DNA of 56,064 bases from an uncultured Bacteroides sp. (GTDB lineage: Bacteria > Bacteroidota > Bacteroidia > Bacteroidales > Bacteroidaceae), in NCBI RefSeq assembly GCF_900547205.1, contig NZ_URFY01000031.1:1-56064 (forward strand). Direction: 5' to 3'. A model generated the notes under the pieces. That model was given only the letters and a program-made list of their open reading frames with translations. It had not been told where the DNA came from and searched no databases. This document shows, in pieces, positions 1 to 7,857 of the stretch (positions within the stretch are counted from its first letter, which is position 1; each line of letters opens with the position of its first letter). The position numbers and the translations under genes were made by a program.

Positions 1-116
1 TATTATATACATTCCATGTATTCATTAAATTGTCCCATGCCTTAATTTTTAGGCGAAAATACAAAATAGGCAGCATATTTTAGAAAAATAATATATATTT
101 GTTGAGAGTTATTTGA

Positions 117-752
117 AGCAATGGAAAATCACAGCAAACTAAAGAAGTTCGCTCGTTTCTATATCGTTACCCATTGCATACTACACCTCTTCTAAACATC
201 TGTTATTCAACAGATAAAATAATCATTTCTTGTTTCCATAAACACAAAAAGTCATATGATCTGATACGGGATATGTTTCTCTTCTGTTCGTTCACAGGTG
301 TATCGTATATTGATTTGAGAAATCTGACAAAGAAACACCTGAAAAAGGAGAATAATGAAACATGGCTTTGTTTTGAAAGGCACAAAACCGGAATAATATG
401 TAATGTCCCGCTTCTTAAAATCCCATTGGATATTCTGACAAAATATCAACCCCTAAAAAATAAAGACAATCTGTTCCCGGTTCCCAAATATCAGACTTTA
501 CTATCTGGAATTAAAAGAATAGCAGAATTGTGTGGAATAAAAAAGGAGCTTTCATGGCATTGTTCACGACATACTTTTGCCACTGAAATCTGTTTGTCAA
601 ATGGAGTACCAATTGAAACAATTAGCAGGATGCTGGGACATGCAGATGTAAAAACTACGCAAATTTATGCCAAAGTAAGCAATGCTATGATACATCGGGA
701 TATGGCTAATTTATCAGACCGTTTGAATGGAGTTTCGAGGAGTATAAGATGA
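117..752 (+). pseudogene. Tyrosine recombinase (integrase) remnant, N-terminus missing
   Basis: The C-terminal catalytic part of a phage-type integrase of the Bacteroides mobile-element kind. Visible are FTGVSYIDLRNL (where the first catalytic Arg region lies), HCSRHTFAT (the HxxR box), LGHADVKTTQIYAKV (the second His and the Tyr nucleophile) and a short basic tail. The frame is open from 117 but has no ATG before the catalytic region; the first start-like codon is TTG at 174. The SAM-like DNA-binding N-terminal domain of about 200 residues is absent and the frame is closed by TGA at 114. I infer a 5'-truncated gene, probably unable to recombine alone. A strong terminator follows it. It lies on the opposite strand to the excision/replication genes that follow. 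Confidence 0.75.
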
Positions 753-758
753 TTAAAT

Positions 759-793
759 AAAATGAAGGCTCAAAAATAGTGAGCCTTCATTTT
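759..793. terminator. Perfect 14-bp stem-loop after the integrase remnant
   Basis: AAAATGAAGGCTCA pairs with TGAGCCTTCATTTT around a 7-base loop. A-rich and T-rich ends on the two sides make it usable from both strands. It sits 7 bases after the integrase stop. Confidence 0.85.
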
Positions 794-1031
794 ATCATAA
801 GAAAAAAATATATTAGTTCTTTGTTATCTTCTAAATATCCCATATCTTTGCACGTGAGTTGTTTGAATGAATGCAAAGCGCAGAACTTCGGAGAAGTTGT
901 ATTGTCGCTAAATCGTTACCAACAATTATCTACTCTTCTGGAACGTCCTAACTTTCAAAGGATTATGCATTTTTATCTTATTCGTTGCAAATATACTGCA
1001 AACCAACCGAACTACAAAAAATAGCCCCGCC
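794..1031. other. Gap between convergent integrase remnant and HTH gene
   Basis: No convincing gene. An 81-codon GTG-started frame crosses it, but nothing in it looks like a known domain. It holds GCAAATATAC at 987-996, which on the minus strand reads GTATATTTGC and fits both the Bacteroides -7 box and the CTnDOT-type GTAnnTTTGC word. Confidence 0.4.
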
Positions 1032-1331
1032 TTATCTCTTCCTCTCCGTAACCACATCAAACCGGTTGCGTATGAACTCATGCACATCTTTCGCCCGATA
1101 AAAGACCTTCCCGCTAATCGTGAAGTAGGGCAGTGCTCCGATGGCACGGTATCGCTGCAACGTCCGTATGCCCACTTTCAGCAGCAGGCACAAGTCCTGA
1201 TTATCCAGCACCTCTTCGCCGTCCAGTTGGCTGTTCTTTTTCAGCACCCTTTCCAGCAACTTCTCCGTGGTGTCGAACCGCTCCATGATCCGCTCCATCC
1301 AGCCCTCAAACTCTTCCCTGTCTGTGTACAT
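1032..1331 (-). CDS. Helix-turn-helix (excisionase-like) protein
   Basis: A 99-residue protein with a helical, charged N-terminal half and a MerR/excisionase-type helix-turn-helix in the second half: VLDNQDLCLLLKVGIRTLQRYR, then a wing with FTISGKVFYRAKDVHEFI. Such proteins bind attachment-site DNA or act as directionality factors in Bacteroides integrative elements (compare Xis2c/Xis2d of CTnDOT and Orf2x/Orf3 of NBU elements, from general knowledge). It is the last gene of a leftward run. Its start overlaps the end of the primase/helicase gene by 26 bases, suggesting translational coupling. A role in excision or replication control of this element is inferred from context. Confidence 0.75.
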   Translation of the reverse strand: MYTDREEFEGWMERIMERFDTTEKLLERVLKKNSQLDGEEVLDNQDLCLLLKVGIRTLQRYRAIGALPYFTISGKVFYRAKDVHEFIRNRFDVVTERKR

Positions 1332-3405
1332 AGCAATCTCCTTCCTTTTCGATGATCTCCTTTTCCCGCATATAACGGATATATCCCTTTGCCGTCCGTT
1401 CTTTCACTTCCAGCATTTCCTGTATCAGTTCGCACAGTTCGATATACCCATACTTCTCCTGCCGGGTGAACGCTTCCCGTGCCATCTCCGCCAGTTCCTT
1501 TTCTTTGCGCTTCTCTTTCTCCGCCCGTGGCTTTTCACCCACGTACACCGGCATTCCCATCTGTTTGTCCCAACGGAATTGCATCAGCGGAATATCCAGC
1601 GGGCTGCCCTCACGCACTTTCAGCGCTTTCACGACCGACACCTCCGGGTTCTCGTCCTTTTCTATCGAGAGTATCGCTGCCGACTTGCGTTGCAACTCGC
1701 TGCCCAAGTGTCCCCGCAGCTTCAACCCGTTCGGGACGAAATGCACCACCGCAGCTATGCACGTGCGGTAAATCCCCGCCAGCCGGTAAATCTCGTCTAT
1801 CAGTGCCACACTTTCCCCCTCGTCATTGGCGCAGCGTATCAGGTCAGCCACCCCGTCGATCACCACCAGATGGATGCCCCCGTGCAGGTAATGGTACTTA
1901 TCCATGCTCTGCATGATAGCCGTCAACCGTTCGCTTCGTGACATTCCCGTCAGGCAGTACACGTGCAGGAACTCCGGCATTTTCTCCCGCCCGGCACGTC
2001 GGAGCATCCGCCCCGTATTCTTGTACAGTTGCTGCTCGCTTTGCTCCGTGTCATAGAGTAGCACCGCCCGCCCTTTCCGGTTCGGTTCAACCCTCACACC
2101 CAACAGGTCTGCATCCGTTTCTTTTTCCTGTATCGCCCCGGCTACCAGTGCCGCCGTATAGTTGCTCTTTCCCGTACCTTCCCCGCCCGTGATGCAGAGT
2201 ATGTTCTCTTCCGAACCCAGCGGCACATCCCCGGCGGTCACAATGGCAACCGCCTGTTGTGGCGGATGGTCGTAATCAATCTCGCAGGATTTCAGCACCG
2301 CCATCGTATCGCCGTACAGCGTTTCCAACAGTTTCAGGAACAGCTTTACGAACTCGTCCCGTGTCCGCCCCGCCTTGAAGTAGTCCGACACATCCTTGTC
2401 CGTTTTATTCCCCGTCAGCGGCAGCACCATCCGCTTCACACCGTATTCCGTCAGTTGTTGCCGGTGTTTCTCCGAACATTCCAGCCCCGTTCTGTCTACG
2501 TCGTACAGCAGCACGATATGTTTGAACCGGTAGACCAGTTTGCGTATGATCTTCGTCGGTATCACCGACGTTTCCGAGTTGAAGCAGATGGCATGGAACC
2601 CGTGCGCCGCCAGCGTCAACACATCCTTTTCCCCGCCTGTGAGAAACAGCGTGTCACCTTTGGGCGGCAGTTGTTCCAGCCCGAAGCAGTAGTTCTCTCC
2701 TGTATGCCCGCCGTACACAAACCTTATTTCCGACTTCGGGCGATACACCTTCACTCCCCATTTCCCCGCATACCCGTACATCGGCTCTATCAGTGTGGAC
2801 GTGAAACCGAACGCTTTTCCCTCTTTCGTCTCGCTCCGGTACTCTTTCAGCGACTGCACCCCGTATCGGCTCAGCACCTCTTCCGTGATACCGTACTCCG
2901 CCCAGTATGCCAGTTCCTTTTCCCGGAACGGTTGCTGCACCGTCTGGTAGGGGCGTGGCTTTCGCTCCGGCTCCGTCGTTCGTTCACTCGGTTCGGTAGG
3001 CTCCGCCGTTCCGCTTTCCTCCGTCGGCGTCGCCGTTGTCGCCTCACGTTGCACCTTTCCCCGTACCTCCCGCACCGTATCGGGCGGTACATCCCCGCCG
3101 ATACCCAGACACAAGTCACGGTCTATCGTCTCCAGTATCTCCACAAAGTCGGCGGCATTTTTGCACTCCAGTCCCTTTATCTTCGCTACGAGGAAGAAAC
3201 AGTCCCCCGAAAAGTCTCCGTTCCCGAAGTCCTTCATCTTGTACGTCCCACTCCGGCGGTCGTAGTACACGTTGCACGATGCCTTATGGTCTTCGTACAA
3301 CGGGTTCAGGAAATTCCTGCCCACCCGCCATTTCACCGGCAGGTAGTATTTGAATACATCCAGCCCGTTACTCGTCCTTGCCAGTATTTCCTCTTTTCTT
3401 ACCAT
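1306..3405 (-). CDS. Toprim and RecA-like ATPase primase/helicase of a mobile element
   Basis: A 699-residue protein in three parts. Residues 1-110 resemble the primase N-terminal region (a cysteine and tryptophan-poor remnant of the CHC2 fold: NPLYEDHKASCNVYYD, DFGNGDFSGDCFFLV). Around 255-345 there is a toprim domain, with the acidic residue in LFLTGGEKDV and the DxD-type motif in LLYDVDRTG. From about 400 there is a RecA-like ATPase, with Walker A GGEGTGKS near 407 and Walker B LVVIDGVADL near 515. A basic helical tail follows. Between toprim and N-domain lies a Thr/Glu/Pro-rich linker. This layout matches primase-like proteins of NBU-type elements (PrmN1-like) that prime or unwind the transferred strand. 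It overlaps both flanking helix-turn-helix genes. The block is visibly richer in G and C than the chromosome to the right. Confidence 0.75.
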   Translation of the reverse strand: MVRKEEILARTSNGLDVFKYYLPVKWRVGRNFLNPLYEDHKASCNVYYDRRSGTYKMKDFGNGDFSGDCFFLVAKIKGLECKNAADFVEILETIDRDLCLGIGGDVPPDTVREVRGKVQREATTATPTEESGTAEPTEPSERTTEPERKPRPYQTVQQPFREKELAYWAEYGITEEVLSRYGVQSLKEYRSETKEGKAFGFTSTLIEPMYGYAGKWGVKVYRPKSEIRFVYGGHTGENYCFGLEQLPPKGDTLFLTGGEKDVLTLAAHGFHAICFNSETSVIPTKIIRKLVYRFKHIVLLYDVDRTGLECSEKHRQQLTEYGVKRMVLPLTGNKTDKDVSDYFKAGRTRDEFVKLFLKLLETLYGDTMAVLKSCEIDYDHPPQQAVAIVTAGDVPLGSEENILCITGGEGTGKSNYTAALVAGAIQEKETDADLLGVRVEPNRKGRAVLLYDTEQSEQQLYKNTGRMLRRAGREKMPEFLHVYCLTGMSRSERLTAIMQSMDKYHYLHGGIHLVVIDGVADLIRCANDEGESVALIDEIYRLAGIYRTCIAAVVHFVPNGLKLRGHLGSELQRKSAAILSIEKDENPEVSVVKALKVREGSPLDIPLMQFRWDKQMGMPVYVGEKPRAEKEKRKEKELAEMAREAFTRQEKYGYIELCELIQEMLEVKERTAKGYIRYMREKEIIEKEGDCYVHRQGRV

Positions 3406-3778
3406 ACAGCTTGTATTTACGTTGGTGTATCGGGTGTTCTTCGATCATTCGGTCGATCTGCTTGTCGGGTGTTTCACGCATCCACCGTTCACGGAACTGC
3501 TCCACGTCCGTGCGGCGGTAGCTGATCTTCTTCCCGCAGATGGAGAATGCGATGATTCGGTTCGTGCGGTAACGTTGCAGGGTGCGCAGGCTGATTTCAA
3601 GGTATTCGCACACCTCCTTGCCCGTCATCCACTTGCCCCCTTTGCGGCGATTTTTCTCTTCCTCACCCTGCTGTTGTTCCAGTTCCCTTTGCCGGGACTC
3701 TTCTACGTACTTCCCGATGGCTTCCAGCTTCTCCATCAGGGCGGCAAACGCCTTACTTTCCATACTTATTACTTCCAT
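3368..3778 (-). CDS. Helix-turn-helix (excisionase-like) protein
   Basis: A 136-residue protein. The N-terminal 45 residues form a glutamine/glutamate-rich likely coiled coil (ESRQRELEQQQGEEEKNRR). A winged helix-turn-helix follows, GKEVCEYLEISLRTLQRYR, with the wing FSICGKKISYRRTDVEQF. It is a paralogue of the protein at 1032-1331 (shared TLQRYR and wing pattern). The first gene of the leftward operon after the terminator at 3892-3935; its stop overlaps the primase start by 38 bases. By analogy with CTnDOT, where RteC activates an xis operon next to it, this gene is the probable target of the RteC protein encoded upstream; that link is inference. Alternative start 15 bases downstream (MESKAF). 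Confidence 0.75.
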   Translation of the reverse strand: MEVISMESKAFAALMEKLEAIGKYVEESRQRELEQQQGEEEKNRRKGGKWMTGKEVCEYLEISLRTLQRYRTNRIIAFSICGKKISYRRTDVEQFRERWMRETPDKQIDRMIEEHPIHQRKYKLYGKKRGNTGKDE

Positions 3779-3891
3779 AATCTATTAATGATAATCTGTT
3801 GATAATTAGATTTCCGGCTGCAAATGTCCGTCGGTTCGATTGTTTTTCTTTTCACGTTCGTACCACCTTGCTAAAGATTTTTTTCCGCACG

Positions 3892-3935
3892 AAAAAAGCC
3901 GCCGGAGAGCCATTTCTTTGGCACTTTCCGACGGC
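3892..3935 (-). terminator. Stem-loop with U-run between rteC and the excision genes
   Basis: Read on the minus strand, GCCGTCGGA pairs with TCCGGCGGC (one G-U pair) and runs into TTTTTT. It lies after the rteC stop and 114 bases before the next start, so it can end rteC transcripts or act as an attenuator. Confidence 0.75.
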
Positions 3936-4027
3936 TGCAAGCCGCTTCTTCACTGGTTGGGGTAGGGTTAGGTATTATTTGGCAGCTTGCTACTATCTTG
4001 GTAAATCCGTCACTGGTTCTAAGCAAG

Positions 4028-4858
4028 TTAGCTGTCCGTTTCGTCCATCCGTTTCAGCAATTTCTCTTTCATCAGGTCAAGATACGTCGTCCGGTTGTTT
4101 TTCCTGCTCCGTATGGCGATAAAGATATGGTACACGTCCCCCAAATCAATATGGAATGCACGTTCAAATACCGCCACGATGTCTATAATGTCCGCTTTCC
4201 CGTTATCCACACTTCCTGCCGCATGGATACCGTAAATCATCTCCACCGCTGCCGCTTTCTTGTCCGTCCAGTGTACCTCCTTTCCCGGTAGCGGTTCGAC
4301 GTCGGCAGGCTCCCGCAATCGCTTCATTAGGAATGCCAGCAGCAGTTCCACTGCAATCAGCCGTGCCACCAGTCGGTCATACCCGGTCGAGAACTCCGTT
4401 TCCGGCTCGAACAGTAACGTATCTATTTCCGGGCTTATCTCCGTCTGTCCCCGTTTGAAGTAGAATCCGTCCCTATACGTAGCTCCGCTGCGGTAATACT
4501 GGAAGAATGACAGGCTTTTCTCAAAGGCTGTTTTCATCTTCTCTATCTCAGTCTGATAATAACCTACGGCAAGCTCACAGCAGGGCGGGCGGTTGCTCTC
4601 AATCTGGAATATCTTATAGAAGTATAACAGACGTCCGAGTATCAGCGGTTTTTGGTGTTTAAAAAATCTGATTTCCTCTGCATCATCCTTAAACTTGTGT
4701 GACAGTGCGAAGTCTTTCAGTTCAACCATCTTTTCTTTCAGGAACTTCGTCATTTTGCGGCATCCCTGAATAATGTTTTCCCCCTCCATATTGACCGTTG
4801 TGGTGTAGCGGTCAATCTCTTGTAACATCGAATCAAAAAATTTATCCATGCAATCCAT
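4028..4858 (-). CDS. rteC: RteC family regulator of element excision
   Basis: A 276-residue protein recognisable as RteC from its overall sequence: an N-terminal helical region (FFDSMLQEIDRY), a central stretch with YYRSGATYRDGFYFKRG, and a C-terminal part with HWTDKKAAAVEMIYGIHAAGSVDNGKAD followed by RSRKNNRTTYLDLMKEKL near the end. In CTnDOT, RteC is the last regulator of the tetracycline cascade and switches on the excision operon by binding upstream of it (established knowledge). Here it sits directly upstream of an HTH/primase/HTH operon on the same strand, as expected. RteA and RteB are not in the window. Two in-frame starts are possible, 4858 and 4849. A TAnnTTTG box (TAATTTTG, minus strand, 4880-4887) lies 22 bases upstream. 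Confidence 0.85.
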   Translation of the reverse strand: MDCMDKFFDSMLQEIDRYTTTVNMEGENIIQGCRKMTKFLKEKMVELKDFALSHKFKDDAEEIRFFKHQKPLILGRLLYFYKIFQIESNRPPCCELAVGYYQTEIEKMKTAFEKSLSFFQYYRSGATYRDGFYFKRGQTEISPEIDTLLFEPETEFSTGYDRLVARLIAVELLLAFLMKRLREPADVEPLPGKEVHWTDKKAAAVEMIYGIHAAGSVDNGKADIIDIVAVFERAFHIDLGDVYHIFIAIRSRKNNRTTYLDLMKEKLLKRMDETDS

Positions 4859-4921
4859 TTTAGTTTCTCAAAACGGCTGCAAAATTACGCTCATTCCGAA
4901 TATCCCTTTTTCTGTTTCCCG

Positions 4922-4948
4922 TCCATTCTTTTTCGATAATCGCTCAAA
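4922..4948 (-). repeat. 27-base motif shared with the region upstream of the lipoprotein at 12708
   Basis: On the minus strand it begins TTTGAGCGATTATC and is followed by an A-run and GAATGGA. It differs by one base from 12780-12806. Both copies lie 64-72 bases upstream of a leftward gene, so a shared operator or leader element is plausible. Confidence 0.6.
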
Positions 4949-5039
4949 TTGCACAGAACCGACCTATTCCGTCTATCCGTGTGGCATTTTCCCCTCTTCC
5001 CGCCAACCCTCGCACCACCACAGGGCTGTCATTCCGTCC

Positions 5040-5333
5040 TCAGACCTCCGTTTCATCGTCTTCTTCCTCGTCCCAATAGGCGTATTGTACAGTCACCACC
5101 TTACACTCCAACACCACCTCGTCCGGCTGCCATCCGTCCGCATCCAGTCTTTTGTGGTATTCCTGCACTGCCTTTACAAACTCCCCAATAGTGTCGTACT
5201 GTCCGCCATAGAATGCCCAGCGCACACCTTTCATAATATCTTCGGGATACTTCTCTTTCTCCGCACGAGCCATTTTTTTTCCCGTAATTTGCTCATACCA
5301 TCGTTTCAAGTCAAATCCATACTTCAATGCCAT
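5040..5333 (-). CDS. Small acidic protein of unknown function in the immunity cluster
   Basis: A 97-residue protein with no signal peptide or membrane segment. The middle has MKGVRWAFYGGQYDTIGEFVKAVQEYHKRL, and the C-terminus is a beta-like stretch followed by a very acidic tail (WDEEEDDETEV). I do not recognise the family with certainty. The size, acidity and place in a row of immunity genes suggest it could be another immunity protein; this is inference only. It follows the broken Imm26 copy by about 50 bases and is the last cargo gene before rteC. Confidence 0.6.
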   Translation of the reverse strand: MALKYGFDLKRWYEQITGKKMARAEKEKYPEDIMKGVRWAFYGGQYDTIGEFVKAVQEYHKRLDADGWQPDEVVLECKVVTVQYAYWDEEEDDETEV

Positions 5334-5383
5334 ATCACAATATTTTAATTAGTAACTTAATCTTCTTTTATATTGATATATTA

Positions 5384-5482
5384 TCAGTCACATCCAAACA
5401 GCATCTTTCCGAATATAAACTCCGTATCGGACACCGGAATGGCGAACACATCGCCCGTCGTACATTTTAATTTCTTTGCCAT
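5384..5482 (-). pseudogene. 5' fragment of an Imm26-like gene (duplicate of 5510-6175)
   Basis: On the minus strand it reads a start, then MAKKLKCTTGDVFAIPVSDT, a few more residues and an early TGA after 32 codons. It matches the first 30 residues of the neighbouring intact gene almost exactly, and the DNA identity continues about 35 bases upstream of the start (to about 5520 here and 6215 there). The rest of the gene is missing. It is a scar of a tandem duplication or of recombination between immunity genes. Confidence 0.8.
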
Positions 5483-5509
5483 ACGCTTGATTTTACGGAT
5501 ATAGTTACT

Positions 5510-6175
5510 TTAAATACTCAATCGTGCCAAGTCAAAACCTTTCTCTTTCGCCAGTTCATAATAACTCTTATTCATATCCTCTCCGGCAAGTTTCCATATA
5601 CGTTTACGTACATCTGGCAAAGAGCGCAAATCAGAATCTCTAAAATAATTATCCATTTTGGCATCCTCTTTAATTAAATCGTCCCGCCCGGAAAAATCTA
5701 ATGTGGCAACAACAACCTCATAGTAACCATATCCGGTAGATGGCATCACTTTTATTTCATCATAATAAATCTGTTCTGTTATATCTATGGGGAACGCCAG
5801 TTCTCCCAATGTCAGGTAATAATCCATATTCCGGCTTCCCAATGTTTCCGGGAAACTCACTTCAATGGGATTAACCTCTCTTTTACCGACTATCATTCCC
5901 TTGTATTCACTAAGAAAATCCTTAAACACGAATGTCCCGGTAACAGCTTTCTTCTCAAAGTCCACATCTTCCACCGAAGTGTACACACCCAAGAACATTT
6001 CAACCAGCACACTCTTATTGAAGAATCCTAGATAATTAAATTCTCTTTCTTCTTCCGGCACAATCTTAATATACTGTTTCGTTACATCAAACAGCACCCT
6101 TCCGAATATAAACTCCGTTTCGGACACCGGAATAGCGAACACATCGCCCGTCGTACATTTTACTTTCTTTGCCAT
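5510..6175 (-). CDS. Imm26-like immunity protein
   Basis: A 221-residue cytosolic protein. The N-terminus, GDVFAIPVSETEFIFGRVLF, is the hallmark of the Imm26 family: a beta-rich fold that opens with a GD-x-F-x-I-P motif. Imm26 proteins neutralise toxin domains of polymorphic or contact-dependent systems (family knowledge). No toxin gene is next to it, so it looks like an orphan immunity gene. The C-terminal third is helical and ends DLRSLPDVRKRIWKLAGEDM, YYELAKEKGFDL. It lies 22 bases after the Imm5-YezG fusion and shares its strand, implying one operon. Confidence 0.65.
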   Translation of the reverse strand: MAKKVKCTTGDVFAIPVSETEFIFGRVLFDVTKQYIKIVPEEEREFNYLGFFNKSVLVEMFLGVYTSVEDVDFEKKAVTGTFVFKDFLSEYKGMIVGKREVNPIEVSFPETLGSRNMDYYLTLGELAFPIDITEQIYYDEIKVMPSTGYGYYEVVVATLDFSGRDDLIKEDAKMDNYFRDSDLRSLPDVRKRIWKLAGEDMNKSYYELAKEKGFDLARLSI

Positions 6176-6197
6176 ACGCTTGATTTTACAGATATAG

Positions 6198-7817
6198 TTA
6201 TTCTAAATACTTCACTTTCTTTCCCAATATCCCTTGCCACCACACCGGAGTATATTCTTTGGTACGTGGGTAATCCTCAAATTCTGTTTCTAATCTCTCC
6301 GGGTTATCAAATACATCATTGGGTAATGAAGACTTATTGTCATAATTAAATTCAATAATAAATTTCTTTTGGGTGTCAAATTCGATTTTACATATAAGCC
6401 ATGAACCTTCATTGCTTGCCTGCTTATACATATCATCTTTTATTTCTGACAACAAGTCCGAAGCTGCTAAAGAAACAGGCATTTCAGTTGTCGAGTTTCC
6501 TTGTATGAAATATCCCTTTGTTCGTACATCGCCAATACAATGCGCTTCTACAACAATTTTACTCCAATTACCTGTACAATACTTATTGAATACTTTCATC
6601 GAATTTTCTATAACTTGCCGAATCTTCTCTTGTATCGCAGGTGTTTGGTAAGTCTGTGTTCGCTGTGGAATAGCTAATTGCTCCACAATAATAGTATTTT
6701 TCAAATACTTCGCTTTCTTTCCCAATATCTCTTGCCACCACACAGGAGTATAATCTTTACCTCGTGGGGACTTCTTGAACGCCATTTCTAATCTCTCCGG
6801 GTTATCAAATACATCATTGGGCAATGAAGCCTTATTGTCATAATTAAATTCAATAATAAATTTCTTTTGGGTATCAAACACTATTTTACACATAAGCCAT
6901 GCGCCTTCAATACTTGCCTGTTTATACATATCATTTTTTATTTCAGACAATAAATCCGCTGTACTTAATGAAACAGGCATTTTTGAAACAATATTATTAC
7001 ATATAAAATATCCTTCCGTTCTTACATCGCCAATGCAATACGCTTCTACAATAATTCTATCCCAATTCCCCGTACAATAATCATTAAATACTTTCATGGA
7101 TTTTTCTATTATCTGTTGTATTTTTAGCAATATATCAGGTGTCTGATAAGTCTGTGTCCGTTGTGGAATAGTGTTCTGTTCCACCTCTTTTTTCTTAGGG
7201 GCATCTATTCGGATCAGCGGCGCATCTGATTTACGGCACAGCGTTTCTACTGTATCAAGATACCAGTTCCAGAACTCCCACCTTTTTCCCGCATCCCCTT
7301 CATCCACAAAAGGATTTCCCCCGGCAAAAGCCATCGAAGCGAAAAAGTCCGTATTCCATACCTCATACTCAAACGCACCATCATCTTCTCCCTCGTATTC
7401 ATCAATATCCAGCATAGCGGCGGCATGATCCGCTATCGAATAACAAAGTGAGATTACCGCCCATCCTGCCATACTTTCCGTACAGGATTGCCCCTCTACA
7501 TAGTTACGTAGTCTATTCGCTTCTTCGACTAAGGCATCCGCTTTCCCTTTCCCGTGGTAAAGGTATTCGTCCGCTGAACACAGCAGTTTCCGCAACAAGG
7601 TATCTTCAATCTCATTTGCCCAAAGAGGATATACCTTTTTGCAGCACTCCGCAAACACTTTGTTCACTATCTCCACGTTACCGATGGACTGTAACAGTTC
7701 CACACGGCAGGACAAAGGCAAATGACCGTTACCGCTTTGTTCTATAACCGTTCTTAACTCGCTTATTTCAACTCTTTTGCTTTTCATAAAATGGGAAAGA
7801 AGTGTTTTTATATTCAT
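6198..7817 (-). CDS. Imm5-YezG-YezG polyimmunity protein
   Basis: A 539-residue protein made of three modules. Residues 1 to about 214 resemble Imm5: a helical domain with LPLSCRVELL, VYPLWANEIE, a leucine-rich helix bundle, and KRWEFWNWYLD at its end. Two direct repeats of about 164 residues follow (215-380 and 381-539), each opening IPQRTQTYQTP and carrying FIIEFNYDN, LPNDVFDNPERLE and YTPVWWQ. These fit the YezG/DUF600 immunity fold. The repeats are about 75-80 percent alike by eye, so the duplication is fairly recent but not identical. Fusions of several immunity domains are known as polyimmunity proteins. Short linkers (KKKEVEQNT; TIIVEQLA) separate the modules. It lies 40 bases after the AraC gene. 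Domain names rest on motif recall, not a search. Confidence 0.65.
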   Translation of the reverse strand: MNIKTLLSHFMKSKRVEISELRTVIEQSGNGHLPLSCRVELLQSIGNVEIVNKVFAECCKKVYPLWANEIEDTLLRKLLCSADEYLYHGKGKADALVEEANRLRNYVEGQSCTESMAGWAVISLCYSIADHAAAMLDIDEYEGEDDGAFEYEVWNTDFFASMAFAGGNPFVDEGDAGKRWEFWNWYLDTVETLCRKSDAPLIRIDAPKKKEVEQNTIPQRTQTYQTPDILLKIQQIIEKSMKVFNDYCTGNWDRIIVEAYCIGDVRTEGYFICNNIVSKMPVSLSTADLLSEIKNDMYKQASIEGAWLMCKIVFDTQKKFIIEFNYDNKASLPNDVFDNPERLEMAFKKSPRGKDYTPVWWQEILGKKAKYLKNTIIVEQLAIPQRTQTYQTPAIQEKIRQVIENSMKVFNKYCTGNWSKIVVEAHCIGDVRTKGYFIQGNSTTEMPVSLAASDLLSEIKDDMYKQASNEGSWLICKIEFDTQKKFIIEFNYDNKSSLPNDVFDNPERLETEFEDYPRTKEYTPVWWQGILGKKVKYLE

Positions 7818-7857
7818 TGTAACTTATCATTAATCTTTCATTATTAATCTTTCATTA

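Noticed and set aside
987..996. CTnDOT-type attachment word GTAnnTTTGC as the left end of the element
   Set aside because: The same ten bases fit the common -7 promoter box, and the right end uses a different, tRNA-type core; no matching partner word was found.
779..1024. 81-codon rightward frame with a GTG start
   Set aside because: It begins inside the terminator stem, has no recognisable domain or RBS, and covers a gap between convergent units.
2257..3525. Long 422-codon frame on the plus strand
   Set aside because: It lies antisense to the primase/helicase gene, whose motifs are clear; the GC-rich codons of that gene create long shadow frames.
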